NCBI RefSeq assembly: GCF_014193845.1
Contig: NZ_JACHZX010000010.1
Span: 1-64,000, forward strand
DNA length: 64,000 bases
Reading direction: 5' to 3'
Origin: Sphingomonas sp. BK345
GTDB taxonomy: Bacteria > Pseudomonadota > Alphaproteobacteria > Sphingomonadales > Sphingomonadaceae
This document shows positions 52,934 to 62,421 of this stretch, piece after piece; position 1 is the stretch's first letter, and every line of letters begins with the position of its first letter. Below the pieces are notes generated by a model. It ran no database searches, had not been told where the DNA came from, and worked only from the letters and a program-made list of their open reading frames with translations. The translations under genes were made by a program, and so were the position numbers.

Positions 52934-55166
52934 AGAACCCGCAGCGCTCAACCCGCTCGACAAGCTGTCCGTGGTAGGACGCCCGACAGAGCGGATCGAC
53001 GGCCCCCTGAAGGTCAGCGGGGAAGCGCGCTACGCCTACGAGCACAACGATGCCTTCCCGAACCGCGCATATGGCTACATCGTCGGCTCGGCCATCGCGA
53101 AGGGACGGGTCCGAGCCGTGGACACGGCAGCTGCGCTCGCCGCGCCGGGCGTACTCGGCGTCGTAACAACGCTGGACCACGATCCCCTCCCGGTTGCGCA
53201 GGGCGCAGCCGCCACCCTGTTCGGCGGCGACAAGGTAGAACACCACCATCAGGCGGTCGCCGTCGCGATCGCCGAGACGTTCGAGCAGGCCCGCGCCGCC
53301 GCGCAGCTGCTCGTCGTCAGCTACGATGGCGAGGGTGGCCGCTTCGACCTCGCCGCCGAGGCACCAAACGCGGAGGCCGCACCCGACAAGGAGAACGACG
53401 GTCCCGACGCACCCGACGTGAATCGAGTGGGCGACTTCGAGAGGGCCTTCCAGGCTGCGGCGTTCACCCACGAGGGCGAATACGCGACCCCGTACGAGAG
53501 CCATGCCATGATGGAGCCGCACGCGACCACGGCATCCTGGGACGGCGACCGCCTCACTGTCGTGACGTCAAACCAGATGATCAACTGGGCGATGCGCGAC
53601 CTGCCGAAGGCGCTCTCCGTCGATCCCGAAAAGCTCCATGTGCTCTCACCCTATGTCGGCGGTGGGTTCGGGGCCAAGCTTTTCATCCGCAGCGACGTCG
53701 TCGTCGCCGCCCTCGCCTCCAAGGCCGTCGGGCGACCGGTTAAGGTCACGCTGCAGCGACCGCTGATCTTCAACAACGGGACGCACCGATCCGCCACCTC
53801 GCAGCAGGTCAGGCTCGCCGCCGATGCCGACGGGCAGCTGACCGGCATTTCGCACCTCGGACTTGCAGGCAACCTGCCCAAAGGGATGGCCGAGATGGCT
53901 ACCTCCCAGACGAAGCTGCTCTACGCTGCCCCGAACCGCGAGATCGGCATGCGCCTGGCTACGCTGGACCTGCCGGAGAGCAACTTCATGCGGGCGCCCG
54001 GCGAGGCTCCCGGACTGATGGCGCTCGAGGTCGCCATGGACGAGATGGCCGAGCGTCTGGGCATCGACCCCGTCGAGTTCCGCATCCTGAACGACACGCA
54101 GGAGGACCCGCACAAGCCCGGACGTCGCTTCTCCGAGCGGCATCTCGTCGAGTGCCTGCGGACCGGCGCCGATCGATTCGGATGGTCACGCCGCAGTTCG
54201 AAGCCGGGGCAGGCGCGTCAGGGCCAATGGCTGATCGGGATGGGCGTGGCGGCGGGCATCCGGAACGCGCTGCCGATGCCGTCGGGCGCGCGCGTCCGGC
54301 TCGAGCGGTCCGGGCGCCTCATCGTCGAGACCGACATGACCGACATCGGCACTGGCACCTACACGATCGTCGCCCAAACCGCGGCCGAGATGCTGGGGCT
54401 CGGGATCGATGCGGTGACGGTCCACCTGGGCGACTCCAGCCTGCCCCGCGCCTCGGGCTCCGGCGGGCAGTGGGGTGCGGGCAACGTCACGGCAGGAGTG
54501 TTCGCCGCCTGCACGAAGCTCAGGGATGCGATCGCCGAGCATCTTGGCTTCCCGGCCGAGGGATGCGAGTTCGTCAACGGTGAAATACGCTGCGGCAACA
54601 GCGTCGCCACCATCGCGGAGGCCGCCGCTGCCGGCGAGATCGTCGCCGAGGACGAGATGGAGTTCGGAGACCTCGACAAGCAGTTCCAGCTCTCCACCTT
54701 CGGCGCACACTTCGCCGAAGTCCGGGTGGACGTCTACACCGGCGAGATCAGGGTCAACCGCATGCTCTCGGTCTGCGACGCCGGGCGCATCCTCAATCCC
54801 CTCACCGCCCGCAGCCAGGTGATCGGCGGGATGACCATGGGCATCGGCGCTGCGCTCATGGAGGAGCTGGGCGTAGACAAGAGGCGCGGCTTCTTCGTGA
54901 ACCACGACATGGCCGGCTACGAGGTGCCCGTGCACGCGGACGTGCCCCATCTCGAGGTGATCCTGCTGGACCACCCCGACGCATCGATCTCGCCGGTCAA
55001 GGCGAAGGGGATCGGAGAGCTCGGCCTCTGCGGTGCGGCGCCGGCAGTCGCCAACGCCGTCTACAACGCGACCGGCATCCGGGTGCGCGAGTATCCGATC
55101 ACCCTAGACAAGCACCTGCACAGGCTGCCCTCCCTCGCCTCACTCAATTCGCATACGGCCGACTGA
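52923..55166 (+). CDS. Molybdenum hydroxylase large subunit, PaoC-like
   Basis: The 747-residue catalytic subunit that holds the molybdopterin cofactor. The catalytic base is Glu699 (KGIGELGLCG); GGGFGAKLF and RAPGEAPGLMAL are cofactor-binding segments. Start ATG 52923 gives MRFEEPAALNPLDKLS, a normal N terminus; a longer frame starting upstream is an overlap artifact. The order small-medium-large matches paoABC. Substrate is probably an aldehyde; the pocket cannot be read by eye. Confidence 0.93.
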   Translation: MRFEEPAALNPLDKLSVVGRPTERIDGPLKVSGEARYAYEHNDAFPNRAYGYIVGSAIAKGRVRAVDTAAALAAPGVLGVVTTLDHDPLPVAQGAAATLFGGDKVEHHHQAVAVAIAETFEQARAAAQLLVVSYDGEGGRFDLAAEAPNAEAAPDKENDGPDAPDVNRVGDFERAFQAAAFTHEGEYATPYESHAMMEPHATTASWDGDRLTVVTSNQMINWAMRDLPKALSVDPEKLHVLSPYVGGGFGAKLFIRSDVVVAALASKAVGRPVKVTLQRPLIFNNGTHRSATSQQVRLAADADGQLTGISHLGLAGNLPKGMAEMATSQTKLLYAAPNREIGMRLATLDLPESNFMRAPGEAPGLMALEVAMDEMAERLGIDPVEFRILNDTQEDPHKPGRRFSERHLVECLRTGADRFGWSRRSSKPGQARQGQWLIGMGVAAGIRNALPMPSGARVRLERSGRLIVETDMTDIGTGTYTIVAQTAAEMLGLGIDAVTVHLGDSSLPRASGSGGQWGAGNVTAGVFAACTKLRDAIAEHLGFPAEGCEFVNGEIRCGNSVATIAEAAAAGEIVAEDEMEFGDLDKQFQLSTFGAHFAEVRVDVYTGEIRVNRMLSVCDAGRILNPLTARSQVIGGMTMGIGAALMEELGVDKRRGFFVNHDMAGYEVPVHADVPHLEVILLDHPDASISPVKAKGIGELGLCGAAPAVANAVYNATGIRVREYPITLDKHLHRLPSLASLNSHTAD

Positions 55167-55237
55167 ACGATGGCGGGCCCCTCCATCTCACCGTTCCGGA
55201 TCGCAGCCGGAAGCGGTCCTTCATCGGGCTGGAACAT

Positions 55238-55807
55238 GTGGCGATGCTGACCACTGTCACCACATTGATCTCGCGGCATGGTCACGAGCGGGCGGTAGTC
55301 GAGGATTTCGAGCGTGCCTTTGCCGAAGCCGGGCAAAATTCGCACCACCTCGGCACCCTGCTTATTCAGCAGGACGGCGGTCTGAACTTTCTCGTTTCGC
55401 AATTTGCTGACGAGGCTGAATACGACAGTTGGCTCGCGTCCCCGGCCCACAAGGAAATGGTCCGTGCGTTCGAACGCGACTCGCTGCGTGAACTCTGCGT
55501 TATCGGCGAACCAATCGTGCGCGTTGCCGTCCCCAGCGATGGGTCTGGGCCAAAGTGGAAGGTCTTTGTCTCGACCTGGATCGTCGTGTATCCGATGCTT
55601 CTGGCGCTCAGCTTAACCCTCGACCTGCTCGTACCTGGCCTGCAACTCGCATTGAGACTGGCAGTGACGTCGAGCGTCCTCTCAGTCGCCTCGCTCTGGG
55701 TCATCAATCCCGTGACACACGCGCTTACGCGCGTATGGCGGCTACGAAACCAGCAGATGAGGGTTGAGGTGACCAGGTACCCGTCGCCGGTTGCCAAAGT
55801 CTCGTGA
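55238..55807 (+). CDS. ABM-domain membrane protein
   Basis: A 189-residue protein with an N-terminal antibiotic-biosynthesis-monooxygenase domain (about 1-100) and two C-terminal membrane helices (VFVSTWIVVYPMLLALSLTL and LRLAVTSSVLSVASLWVI). GTG 55238 or ATG 55244 are both possible starts. It follows the aldehyde oxidase by 71 bases. A quinone or aldehyde-handling role is a guess from the company. Confidence 0.8.
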   Translation: MAMLTTVTTLISRHGHERAVVEDFERAFAEAGQNSHHLGTLLIQQDGGLNFLVSQFADEAEYDSWLASPAHKEMVRAFERDSLRELCVIGEPIVRVAVPSDGSGPKWKVFVSTWIVVYPMLLALSLTLDLLVPGLQLALRLAVTSSVLSVASLWVINPVTHALTRVWRLRNQQMRVEVTRYPSPVAKVS

Positions 55808-56529
55808 GCCGTGCCGGATCAGGCGGTCTCAACATCAACCGGCGATCGGGGCGGCCGCCCTTGACCAAGCCGCTTCGGATAGGACCGGGCACTAGCAGAC
55901 ACTACTCGCTCGACGACTAGGAGAACGCCCTACAGCGGCTCACGCCCAAGGGGGCGTGAAGGTACTGCGAGATCGTGGCGGGCGTGCCATACCGCTCAGA
56001 GGTCGTCACCGGCGGAATGCACTTCGAATGCCGACCCAGCGGCGACGCCGTGCCCGCAAAGGTCGAAGTCATGCGGAAGCTTTAGCGGCGACACGAGGCG
56101 CCCATCAGGCCGCGCTCCTGTAGATCGGTATGGCCGGCCCCCCCGGCGCCTTCGTGGCCCGTGCAAGCCTTCCGGACTGCGTCCTTGAGAAGCACGCCGC
56201 TCGCGCGGAGACCGGCCCCATCTAAGTATAAGAGGATCTGTGCCGGAACGGCTTGGTTGGCGATCGGCTCCAGCGCCGTTCGATTAGACGTTCGGGGCGA
56301 CGCGGAATGGGGAGCGAGCCGCGGTGGATGCCGGGCTCCATGGGATTTTACGCCGTTTTACTTCAGGCGCAAAGCGCAGCGTTTATAGCCCCTCATCAGC
56401 AGTTCAAGCGGGCGAGCCGTCCGACGCGACGTCCGTTCGAGCCAAGCTGGAGCGGCGAACTCGGCGTCAGCCGCGTGCATGGAGAACCCGCGTTCCTGCG
56501 AAAGCACCATGTCCTCAGGAGATTGTGAA
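55808..56529. other. 722-base gap with one gene remnant
   Basis: No full gene. A coding-like frame runs 55963-56085 (see the pseudogene entry). The rest has interrupted frames and no recognised repeat. Probably decayed DNA from an insertion event. Confidence 0.6.
55963..56085 (+). pseudogene. Short protein remnant, unrecognised
   Basis: Forty codons ending in TAG encode a coding-like stretch, YCEIVAGVPYRSEVVTGGMH and on to a charged VEVMRKL end. A stop directly precedes it in frame. It reads like the tail of a longer protein. No family assigned. Confidence 0.4.
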
Positions 56530-57384
56530 ATGGGCAATGTCGAACAGGAAAACATCCATGGCTTAGGCCGGAGAGACGTCCTCACCGCAGGAGGCACGCT
56601 CGTCGCCGGCGCGATGGCCAGTGCCGTTGCCTCGGAACCCGCGGATGCGCAGCCGAGGCCTCGGCAAGGGAGCGGCAGCAGGAACGACGCACCAGTGGGC
56701 GCCCGCCTGCAAGGCGTGCAGCACTTCGGGCTGACCGTGCAGAACATGGAGCGCGCATACGAGTTCTATACGCAGGTCCTCGGCGGGACCGAGGTGTTCC
56801 GGCACGGAGATTTTCAGGGCGACGCCGTTCAGAACACACTGCTCGCCGATCAGGAGATCGTCGCTGCTGAGAAGCACGTCGATGCGGCGACAATCGGGGT
56901 TCCCGATCTGCGCGGCGGCAGCCAGCGCCTGGATGTGCGCTTCATCCAGTTCGACAACATGGTCCTGGAGCTGCTGCAATACCGAGACTCCAACGAGCCT
57001 ATGGGAACGCCCAACAGCTTCGCCGAACCCGTGCAGCACATGAGCCCTGCCTTCCCCCGCATGATGCACATCTGCTTCTATGTTCGCGACGACGTCGACT
57101 TCAACAAGTTCATTACGGACCTCGAGGCCGAGTCTGCCCGCCGGGGGATGAACCAGGTCCGGGCCAACCGGACGATCCGGGTGCATTCGGAAGCCGAGCG
57201 CCGCGCCGCGCCGCAGAGCGCCAACACTAACCGGGTCACGCAAGCACCGTCGGATGGATGGGAGCTGATATACTGCAAGGGCCCCGAGGGCGAGCAGCTG
57301 GAATTCGTCAAGGCGCTGGGTCCGGTGAAGAAGCGCTTCTCGGATGCGTTCGCCGCGCGGCAGCGCCTCGTCTCCACCCGCTGA
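56530..57384 (+). CDS. Tat-exported VOC-family protein
   Basis: A 284-residue protein. The N terminus has a twin-arginine signal (GRRDVLTAGGTLVAGAMASA). The mature part has two VOC (glyoxalase-like) halves, VQHFGLTVQNMERAYEFYTQ and ELIYCKGPEGEQLEFVKAL. Start ATG 56530 has AGGAG (56517-56521) eight bases upstream. It may bind a metal in the periplasm. Substrate unknown. Confidence 0.86.
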   Translation: MGNVEQENIHGLGRRDVLTAGGTLVAGAMASAVASEPADAQPRPRQGSGSRNDAPVGARLQGVQHFGLTVQNMERAYEFYTQVLGGTEVFRHGDFQGDAVQNTLLADQEIVAAEKHVDAATIGVPDLRGGSQRLDVRFIQFDNMVLELLQYRDSNEPMGTPNSFAEPVQHMSPAFPRMMHICFYVRDDVDFNKFITDLEAESARRGMNQVRANRTIRVHSEAERRAAPQSANTNRVTQAPSDGWELIYCKGPEGEQLEFVKALGPVKKRFSDAFAARQRLVSTR

Positions 57385-57442
57385 CCCACAGAAGCTGGAC
57401 CGGATTGCGCCTGGCCAGCCCAGATATCGGAAGGAATGAGCC

Positions 57443-57847
57443 ATGATGAAAGCGTTCCTGCACTTCTCTGCGGCGGTTATCACATCGGCCGCGAGTTCGG
57501 CCCCCGCCCAGGTGCATGAAGGCGTGCGCTACGCTTCGGTCCCGGAAGGTGCCTACTCCGTCGTGGCAGAGATCACCGCTAAGCCAGGCAGGGAAGCGGA
57601 ATTGCGAACTGCCACACTCCCGCTCGTACAACTGGTACGCAGCGACCCCAAGAACCTCGTCTACTTCTTGCAGGAGGACCGGCAGAAGCCTGGTCGGTTC
57701 GTGTTCTACGAGGTCTTTGCGAATCAGGCCGACTTCGAAGCCCACAACGCCCAGCCCTACGTAAAGGCATGGTTCGCAAAGCTGCCGGAGCTCGCTGAAG
57801 GTGGGGTTACGGTCACACGGATGACGGTCCTGCAGGGTGCCCGCTGA
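57443..57847 (+). CDS. Exported ABM-domain (quinol monooxygenase-like) protein
   Basis: A 134-residue protein with a signal peptide (FLHFSAAVITSAASSAPAQ) and an ABM domain (VVAEITAKPGREAELRTATL, FVFYEVFANQADFEAHN). Gap to the VOC gene is 58 bases. A putative periplasmic quinol or aromatic monooxygenase; the call is by fold. Confidence 0.82.
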   Translation: MMKAFLHFSAAVITSAASSAPAQVHEGVRYASVPEGAYSVVAEITAKPGREAELRTATLPLVQLVRSDPKNLVYFLQEDRQKPGRFVFYEVFANQADFEAHNAQPYVKAWFAKLPELAEGGVTVTRMTVLQGAR

Positions 57848-57875
57848 TCCAAGCGACCTCGTGAAGGAATGCACG

Positions 57876-58289
57876 ATGGCCAAGAAGCATACCGCACGGT
57901 GCGCGTGCGGCAGCGTCACCTTCGAGTTCGACAGCGATCCGGACTTCGTCGCCGTCTGCCACTGCCTCGACTGCAAGAAGGCCTCGGGCGGCGAGGCGGC
58001 CGTATTCTTCGGCGTGCCGGAAATCGACTTCACCCTCCTCACCGGAGAGCCGAAAGCGTTCCACTACGTCGCGCAATCCGGAAAGGGCTTGGACCGCAAC
58101 TTCTGCCCCGAGTGCGGCGCGCGAGTGTTCTCCAGCAATCTGGAGAGCTTTCCAGGCCTCGTCTTCGTCACGGTCGGCAGCCTCGACAAGCCTGAGGACA
58201 TCGAGCCGAAGCTGGAGATGTTTACCAAGCGCCGGCTCGACTGGGCGACGCCCCTGGACCTACCCCAGTTTGAGAACATGCCGCGCTGA
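57876..58289 (+). CDS. GFA-family (glutathione-dependent formaldehyde-activating) protein
   Basis: A 137-residue zinc protein of the GFA fold. Cysteines are in ARCACGS, VCHCLDCKKASG and CPECGARVFS. Some members combine glutathione with formaldehyde. ATG 57876 follows GAAGGAAT. The upstream longer frame overlaps the ABM gene end and is not preferred. Confidence 0.9.
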   Translation: MAKKHTARCACGSVTFEFDSDPDFVAVCHCLDCKKASGGEAAVFFGVPEIDFTLLTGEPKAFHYVAQSGKGLDRNFCPECGARVFSSNLESFPGLVFVTVGSLDKPEDIEPKLEMFTKRRLDWATPLDLPQFENMPR

Positions 58290-58310
58290 AGACACCAGCC
58301 TGAGCAGGAG

Positions 58311-59009
58311 TTAGAATGCAACATCGACGAAGAGGGCCGCAGCATGCGAGACGCGGTTGCGGCCCTCTTCGAACCTAATTTCGTTCAGATACCCCGGCGT
58401 GAGATGGACCCGATCACTCGCAGCGACGCGGAGGCCGATAAAATTCAGCATGACGCTGGGCCCGGCAGGACCCGACCACGAGGTCCCCCGGAGTTCGTGG
58501 AAGTACTCGTTCCAGACCCTGACGCCGACACGTCGCTTCTTCAAGGGCAGGTCCAGCAAGGTGCGCTGACGCAGTCGAAGGGACATCCCTTGGATGTTCT
58601 CCCGCCGCCGCTCCTCCAGCTGTGACCGGATGGAGAACGTCCAGCCCGCCGGCCGCAGCGGCAGTATGATGTCCAACTCCTGCACCGCCCGATGCTCGTC
58701 CGCAGCCTGGGAGGAGGTTGGATCGACATGCGTCCACACGTAACCGGCACCGAGCTTCACACGCTTGCCGAGCTTCCTGAGGAGCATCAGCCGAAAGAGC
58801 TCGCGACCGGCGCGGCTGGCACCGTCCGAGAGCACGACCAACCCGTCGGCCCGGACTTCGAACAAGGAGCCAACCGGTGCGGTCGAAGACAGCGATGTCC
58901 ACACCTGCTGGTCGCTGCGTCTCGCTTGGGCAAAGCAAGTTGCTGATTGCAGGAGCAGGACCGCCGTGCACGCGAAGCGAAAGGACGATCGTGAATGTGA
59001 AATGTTCAT
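58311..59009 (-). CDS. DUF2490-family exported protein
   Basis: A 232-residue protein with a signal peptide (FACTAVLLLQSATCFAQA). DUF2490 proteins are outer-membrane beta-barrels of unknown function; here the pattern is alternating hydrophobic strands with WNEYFHEL and PGYLNEIRFEEG. The start ATG 59009 has AGGGG upstream. It is convergent with GFA. Confidence 0.82.
   Translation of the reverse strand: MNISHSRSSFRFACTAVLLLQSATCFAQARRSDQQVWTSLSSTAPVGSLFEVRADGLVVLSDGASRAGRELFRLMLLRKLGKRVKLGAGYVWTHVDPTSSQAADEHRAVQELDIILPLRPAGWTFSIRSQLEERRRENIQGMSLRLRQRTLLDLPLKKRRVGVRVWNEYFHELRGTSWSGPAGPSVMLNFIGLRVAASDRVHLTPGYLNEIRFEEGRNRVSHAAALFVDVAF
58328..58371. terminator. 13-bp inverted repeat at the convergent ends
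   Basis: CGAAGAGGGCCGC (58328-58340) and GCGGCCCTCTTCG (58359-58371) form a perfect 13-bp stem with an 18-base loop. It lies in the last codons of the DUF2490 gene, just past the GFA stop, so it could end transcripts from both sides. Confidence 0.55.
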
Positions 59010-59259
59010 CGCTCGAACCCCTTTCTGTGATAGATTATCATCGGCGCGGCTCGGACCGCGGTTAATTGAAGTAAGACGAAAGGTGAGAACGCGCTTCGCC
59101 GGATAGAAGGCTTTGCGTGGCAGAACCACGACTTTTAGCCTCAGCACTACCGATCCGGGTGACGAGCACTTGCACGGGAGTAACAGCAGTGATCAACTGG
59201 TCGAAGCGCGGGTCATGCGAGATCGGGCGAGGTCGTAGATCGGAAAAAGGGCAGGATCA

Positions 59260-59976
59260 GTGGGACAAGACGTGGGCGATCAACGATCAAACGACGGCGC
59301 CACCCCTCGATGGCGCCCCGGCCATGAACCTGCACGCGACACCAGCCGGATCGAGGCGTTCAGCGACGCCGTCATCGCCATCATGCTGACGCTGCTCGCG
59401 ATCGAGATGCTCCAGTTCGATCCGGTGCTTGCCCGCAGGGTCGGTCTGATCAACGCCCTGACGCAGAAATGGCCCTCCTACTTCGCGTTCCTGCTGACCT
59501 TCCTGGTCATCGGCCAAATCTGGATCACGCACCACAACCTCTGGCGATACGTGGAACGGGTCGATCAGGGGATAAGCATCATCAACCTGCTCCTACTGGC
59601 GTTCGTTGCACTCACACCGTTCGGCGCGCAGCTCCTGGCCGAAAGCCTCGTCGACCTGCCGCGGGACCAGGCGTGCATCGCGGCGGCCCTCTACTCATCG
59701 ATAATGCTGGGTCAGGCCGTCGCCTTCAACCTGCTGCTGTGGTGGGCGCACAGGCAGTGCCTGCTCCATGACGACGTCGACGATGACCTGTATCGCGCCA
59801 TTGCCCGGCGCTACCTCTTCGGACCCGCACTGTACGCGGCGGCGCTGCTGCTCAGCTTCTTCAGCCCGCAGGTGGGACTGGCCTGCTACCTGGGCGTCAT
59901 CCTCCTCTATCTCTTCCCTGGTGCGGGCGACCTGCCATCGGGCCGGGTCAGCGCGGGGTTGGTGCAGAGCGGATGA
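59260..59976 (+). CDS. TMEM175-like (DUF1211) potassium channel family protein
   Basis: A 238-residue membrane protein with six hydrophobic helices. The TMEM175 filter motif FSDAVIAIMLTLLAIE is near residue 33. GTG start at 59260; the N-terminal 28 residues are weakly supported. Bacterial members are K+ channels of one repeat per subunit. Gap of 250 bases upstream holds nothing else recognised. Confidence 0.87.
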   Translation: MGQDVGDQRSNDGATPRWRPGHEPARDTSRIEAFSDAVIAIMLTLLAIEMLQFDPVLARRVGLINALTQKWPSYFAFLLTFLVIGQIWITHHNLWRYVERVDQGISIINLLLLAFVALTPFGAQLLAESLVDLPRDQACIAAALYSSIMLGQAVAFNLLLWWAHRQCLLHDDVDDDLYRAIARRYLFGPALYAAALLLSFFSPQVGLACYLGVILLYLFPGAGDLPSGRVSAGLVQSG

Positions 59977-60088
59977 GGTGCACTTGATGGTGCCGGCCCC
60001 CAGCCAGACTTGAGCCAGTGCCAGGAGAAGCCGATGTCGGCTGGCAAGCAGTTGGCGCTTGGCCCGAGCCTGATAAGCAGCGGCCGAC

Positions 60089-60979
60089 CTAGACCTTGGG
60101 CGGCGCCCGCCCACTCAGCCAATGCGTCAGGTTCGTCACGTAACGCCGGACGGACTGCCCTGCAGGCAGGTGATCGACCATTCCCCGACCCGCCGGCTCA
60201 GTGACGAACGATGGACAGCCGCACCCAGGGTCCCAGTTCAGGTCCGTGAAGTGGTGGAACGTGGACTGGGCGACCGCCCGCCCGCTGCCGTCCTCGGGTT
60301 CGAACGCCACCGCGATGTTGAACCGGACGCCGGTCACCACGCTCGTGCCTGAAGCGATGACCCTGGCGGTCCTGTCGTCAGGCGGAGCGCTCACCGATCC
60401 TTCGTGAGGATGGGACGGAAGATAGCGGATCGTGCCCGTTGGGGAGGTCGGGTCGAGCATAACGGGGTGCGGATCCCCCTCGATCGTGATCACCTGATAA
60501 TCGCCGTTCGCGCCCGAATGGTAGTTCGGCCACAAGATCTCAGCCGTGTCCAGGTCGTCCCGTCGCTGCCGGGCGGGGTCCGCCTCCGGATTGTGACTGT
60601 GGAAATGATTTGCGGCCCCGATGCCTTCCAGGCCGCGGAAGGACGAACCCAGATCCATGTGGTCACGGGCAACCAGGAGACCGCCACCGGCACGCCTGAA
60701 GGCCGAAATGGCTGCGCAATCATCTCCGTCCAGGCCGTCACCCTCGTCCACCCCGAATAGCCAGACCTGATCGAACCCCTGTCGAGGCAGATCCGACAGG
60801 ACGGGGTCGGAAAGTCCAGGCGGCAACCGGTTCCGCGCGGTGACATCGGTCAATCGCCGGCCGCTCGGATCGCGTAGACCTTCGAGATGCGCCCGCAGCA
60901 TCGAGAAGCGATCGATGTGCCAATCGTCCTGCCGTTCGGGTATCGTCGTCTGCAGAAGAATGCGGATCGGCTGTTCCAT
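60089..60979 (-). CDS. ThuA/glutamine-amidotransferase-fold-like protein, unknown
   Basis: A 296-residue cytoplasmic protein. FDQVWLFGVDEGDGL and AISAFRRAGGGLLVARDHMD look like the central sheet of a ThuA-like (class I GAT-related) fold; the nucleophile is not identifiable. A C-terminal HHFTDLNWDPGCGCP segment is notable. Not in an operon with its neighbours. Function unknown. Confidence 0.7.
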   Translation of the reverse strand: MEQPIRILLQTTIPERQDDWHIDRFSMLRAHLEGLRDPSGRRLTDVTARNRLPPGLSDPVLSDLPRQGFDQVWLFGVDEGDGLDGDDCAAISAFRRAGGGLLVARDHMDLGSSFRGLEGIGAANHFHSHNPEADPARQRRDDLDTAEILWPNYHSGANGDYQVITIEGDPHPVMLDPTSPTGTIRYLPSHPHEGSVSAPPDDRTARVIASGTSVVTGVRFNIAVAFEPEDGSGRAVAQSTFHHFTDLNWDPGCGCPSFVTEPAGRGMVDHLPAGQSVRRYVTNLTHWLSGRAPPKV

Positions 60980-61383
60980 CCTGAGCCTGTCTCCCGTCGG
61001 CGGTCTCGACGGGCAAGGCGCCAGAGCCTCCGCCTAAATCCCGATACGCCCTGTTCGCCTCCAGGCGAGGATTAGCGAAGGAGCCACTCGAACCAAAGTC
61101 AAACGCGGTAAATGCATCGCGACGCGCGAGCCGTCACGCCTTGATCATCGGGATCGCCTGAAAGGACCGCGGCTGGGCATCAGTCCAAGGAATCCGAACG
61201 CCGTGTGGGAAGACGAGGTTCGCATACTGCCGCGACCGCCATCATTCGACCTCGGATGCTGCCGCCGAAGGCGGCATAGACAAGGAGCCGACGGTCATGA
61301 AGTCGGCCGACTTGACGTCATTTTACCAGCTTCATCACAGCACTTGCGGTAGCTTGAGCTGGAGGAGGCAGGCTAGCCGTCGG
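60980..61383. other. 404-base leader region before xdhC
   Basis: No convincing gene. A 7-bp hairpin TGCCGCC-GAA-GGCGGCA lies at 61260-61276. AAGGAG (61282-61287) precedes an in-frame ATG at 61297 by nine bases, so xdhC may start there. Confidence 0.5.
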
Positions 61384-62421
61384 ATGAAGAACGCCCTGCA
61401 CATCCTCTCCTTCCTGCGGGACGCAATACGCGAAGGGCGGCGCGGCGTCCTGGTCACGCTGACCGACGTCGTGGGCAGCTCGGCACGATCGCCGGGAACG
61501 CACATGGCGGTGGCCGACGAGGGCTCGTCAGTCGCCTCGTTCTCCGGCGGCTGCGTCGAGGCGGCCGTGATCGGCGAGGCGCTGGCCGCGCTAACCTCGG
61601 GCAGCCCCCGACGGGTCAGGTTCGGTACCGGATCACCATACATCGACATCCGTCTCCCCTGCGGCGGCGGCATGGACCTGCTGTTCACGCCGGATCCACC
61701 GCCCGCCGCCATCGAGATGGCCGTCAGCATGCTCGAAGGTCGGTTAGGCCTGTCCCTGGAGCTGGGTCTACGCGGGACTCTGGCGGTCGAGGCGGTAAGG
61801 AAGCAAGGTTGGCACGGGGACGTGTTCACGGCGACCCATGATCCTGACCTCCAGGTGCTTATCCTGGGACAGGGCGCTGAGGTGCTCTCACTCGCCCGCC
61901 AGGCTTTGGCGTTCACTCCGGCGGTCCGCGTGATCACGCCGGACAAGGAGGTAGTCGCGGCCATGCTCATCCAGGGGGTCGCAGCGGAGCGTCTCCCCTC
62001 CCCGTCCTCTCGCGTGGACCTGCGGGCGGATGCCGACACGGCGATCGTCCTGCTCTTCCACGACCACGACTGGGAGACCGAACTCCTGCAGCAGGCGCTG
62101 GGAACGACCGCGTTCTACATCGGCGCGATGGGCAGCCGAGCCACCCACGCGACGCGCAGGGCCGACCTGCTCGACGCAGGCTGCACGCCTCGCGCCGTCG
62201 ACCGGATCGTCGGCCCCGCCGGCCTCATACCGGCGTCACGGGATGCGGACACACTGGCAATCTCGATACTGTCCCAGATCGTCCAAGAGCACGGGAAGTC
62301 CAGGGCGCGAGCCGGTCGTCGGCCTGGTTCAGACGCCCCTCCGCCCCACAGGACGAACTATGGAGACGACGGGCTGGAATCACAGGCCACAGTCCTCGTT
62401 CCGGGGCGATCCGCGGCATGA
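61384..62421 (+). CDS. XdhC/CoxI-family molybdenum hydroxylase maturation protein
   Basis: A 345-residue protein, the PaoD/XdhC type that sulfurates and inserts the Mo cofactor into hydroxylases. The N-terminal XdhC domain has SPGTHMAVADEGSSVASFSG and GGCVEAA; the C-terminal Rossmann domain has LILGQGAEV and FYIGAMGSR. The family N terminus fits ATG 61384 (MKNALHI). ATG 61297 has the stronger Shine-Dalgarno and would add 29 atypical residues. It is coupled to moaA by ATGA. Almost certainly serves the enzyme at 51408-55166. Confidence 0.9.
   Translation: MKNALHILSFLRDAIREGRRGVLVTLTDVVGSSARSPGTHMAVADEGSSVASFSGGCVEAAVIGEALAALTSGSPRRVRFGTGSPYIDIRLPCGGGMDLLFTPDPPPAAIEMAVSMLEGRLGLSLELGLRGTLAVEAVRKQGWHGDVFTATHDPDLQVLILGQGAEVLSLARQALAFTPAVRVITPDKEVVAAMLIQGVAAERLPSPSSRVDLRADADTAIVLLFHDHDWETELLQQALGTTAFYIGAMGSRATHATRRADLLDAGCTPRAVDRIVGPAGLIPASRDADTLAISILSQIVQEHGKSRARAGRRPGSDAPPPHRTNYGDDGLESQATVLVPGRSAA

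Noticed and set aside
61297..61383. Leader peptide ahead of xdhC
   Set aside because: The frame is continuous with xdhC, so it is either an N-terminal extension or untranslated leader; a separate peptide would need a stop.
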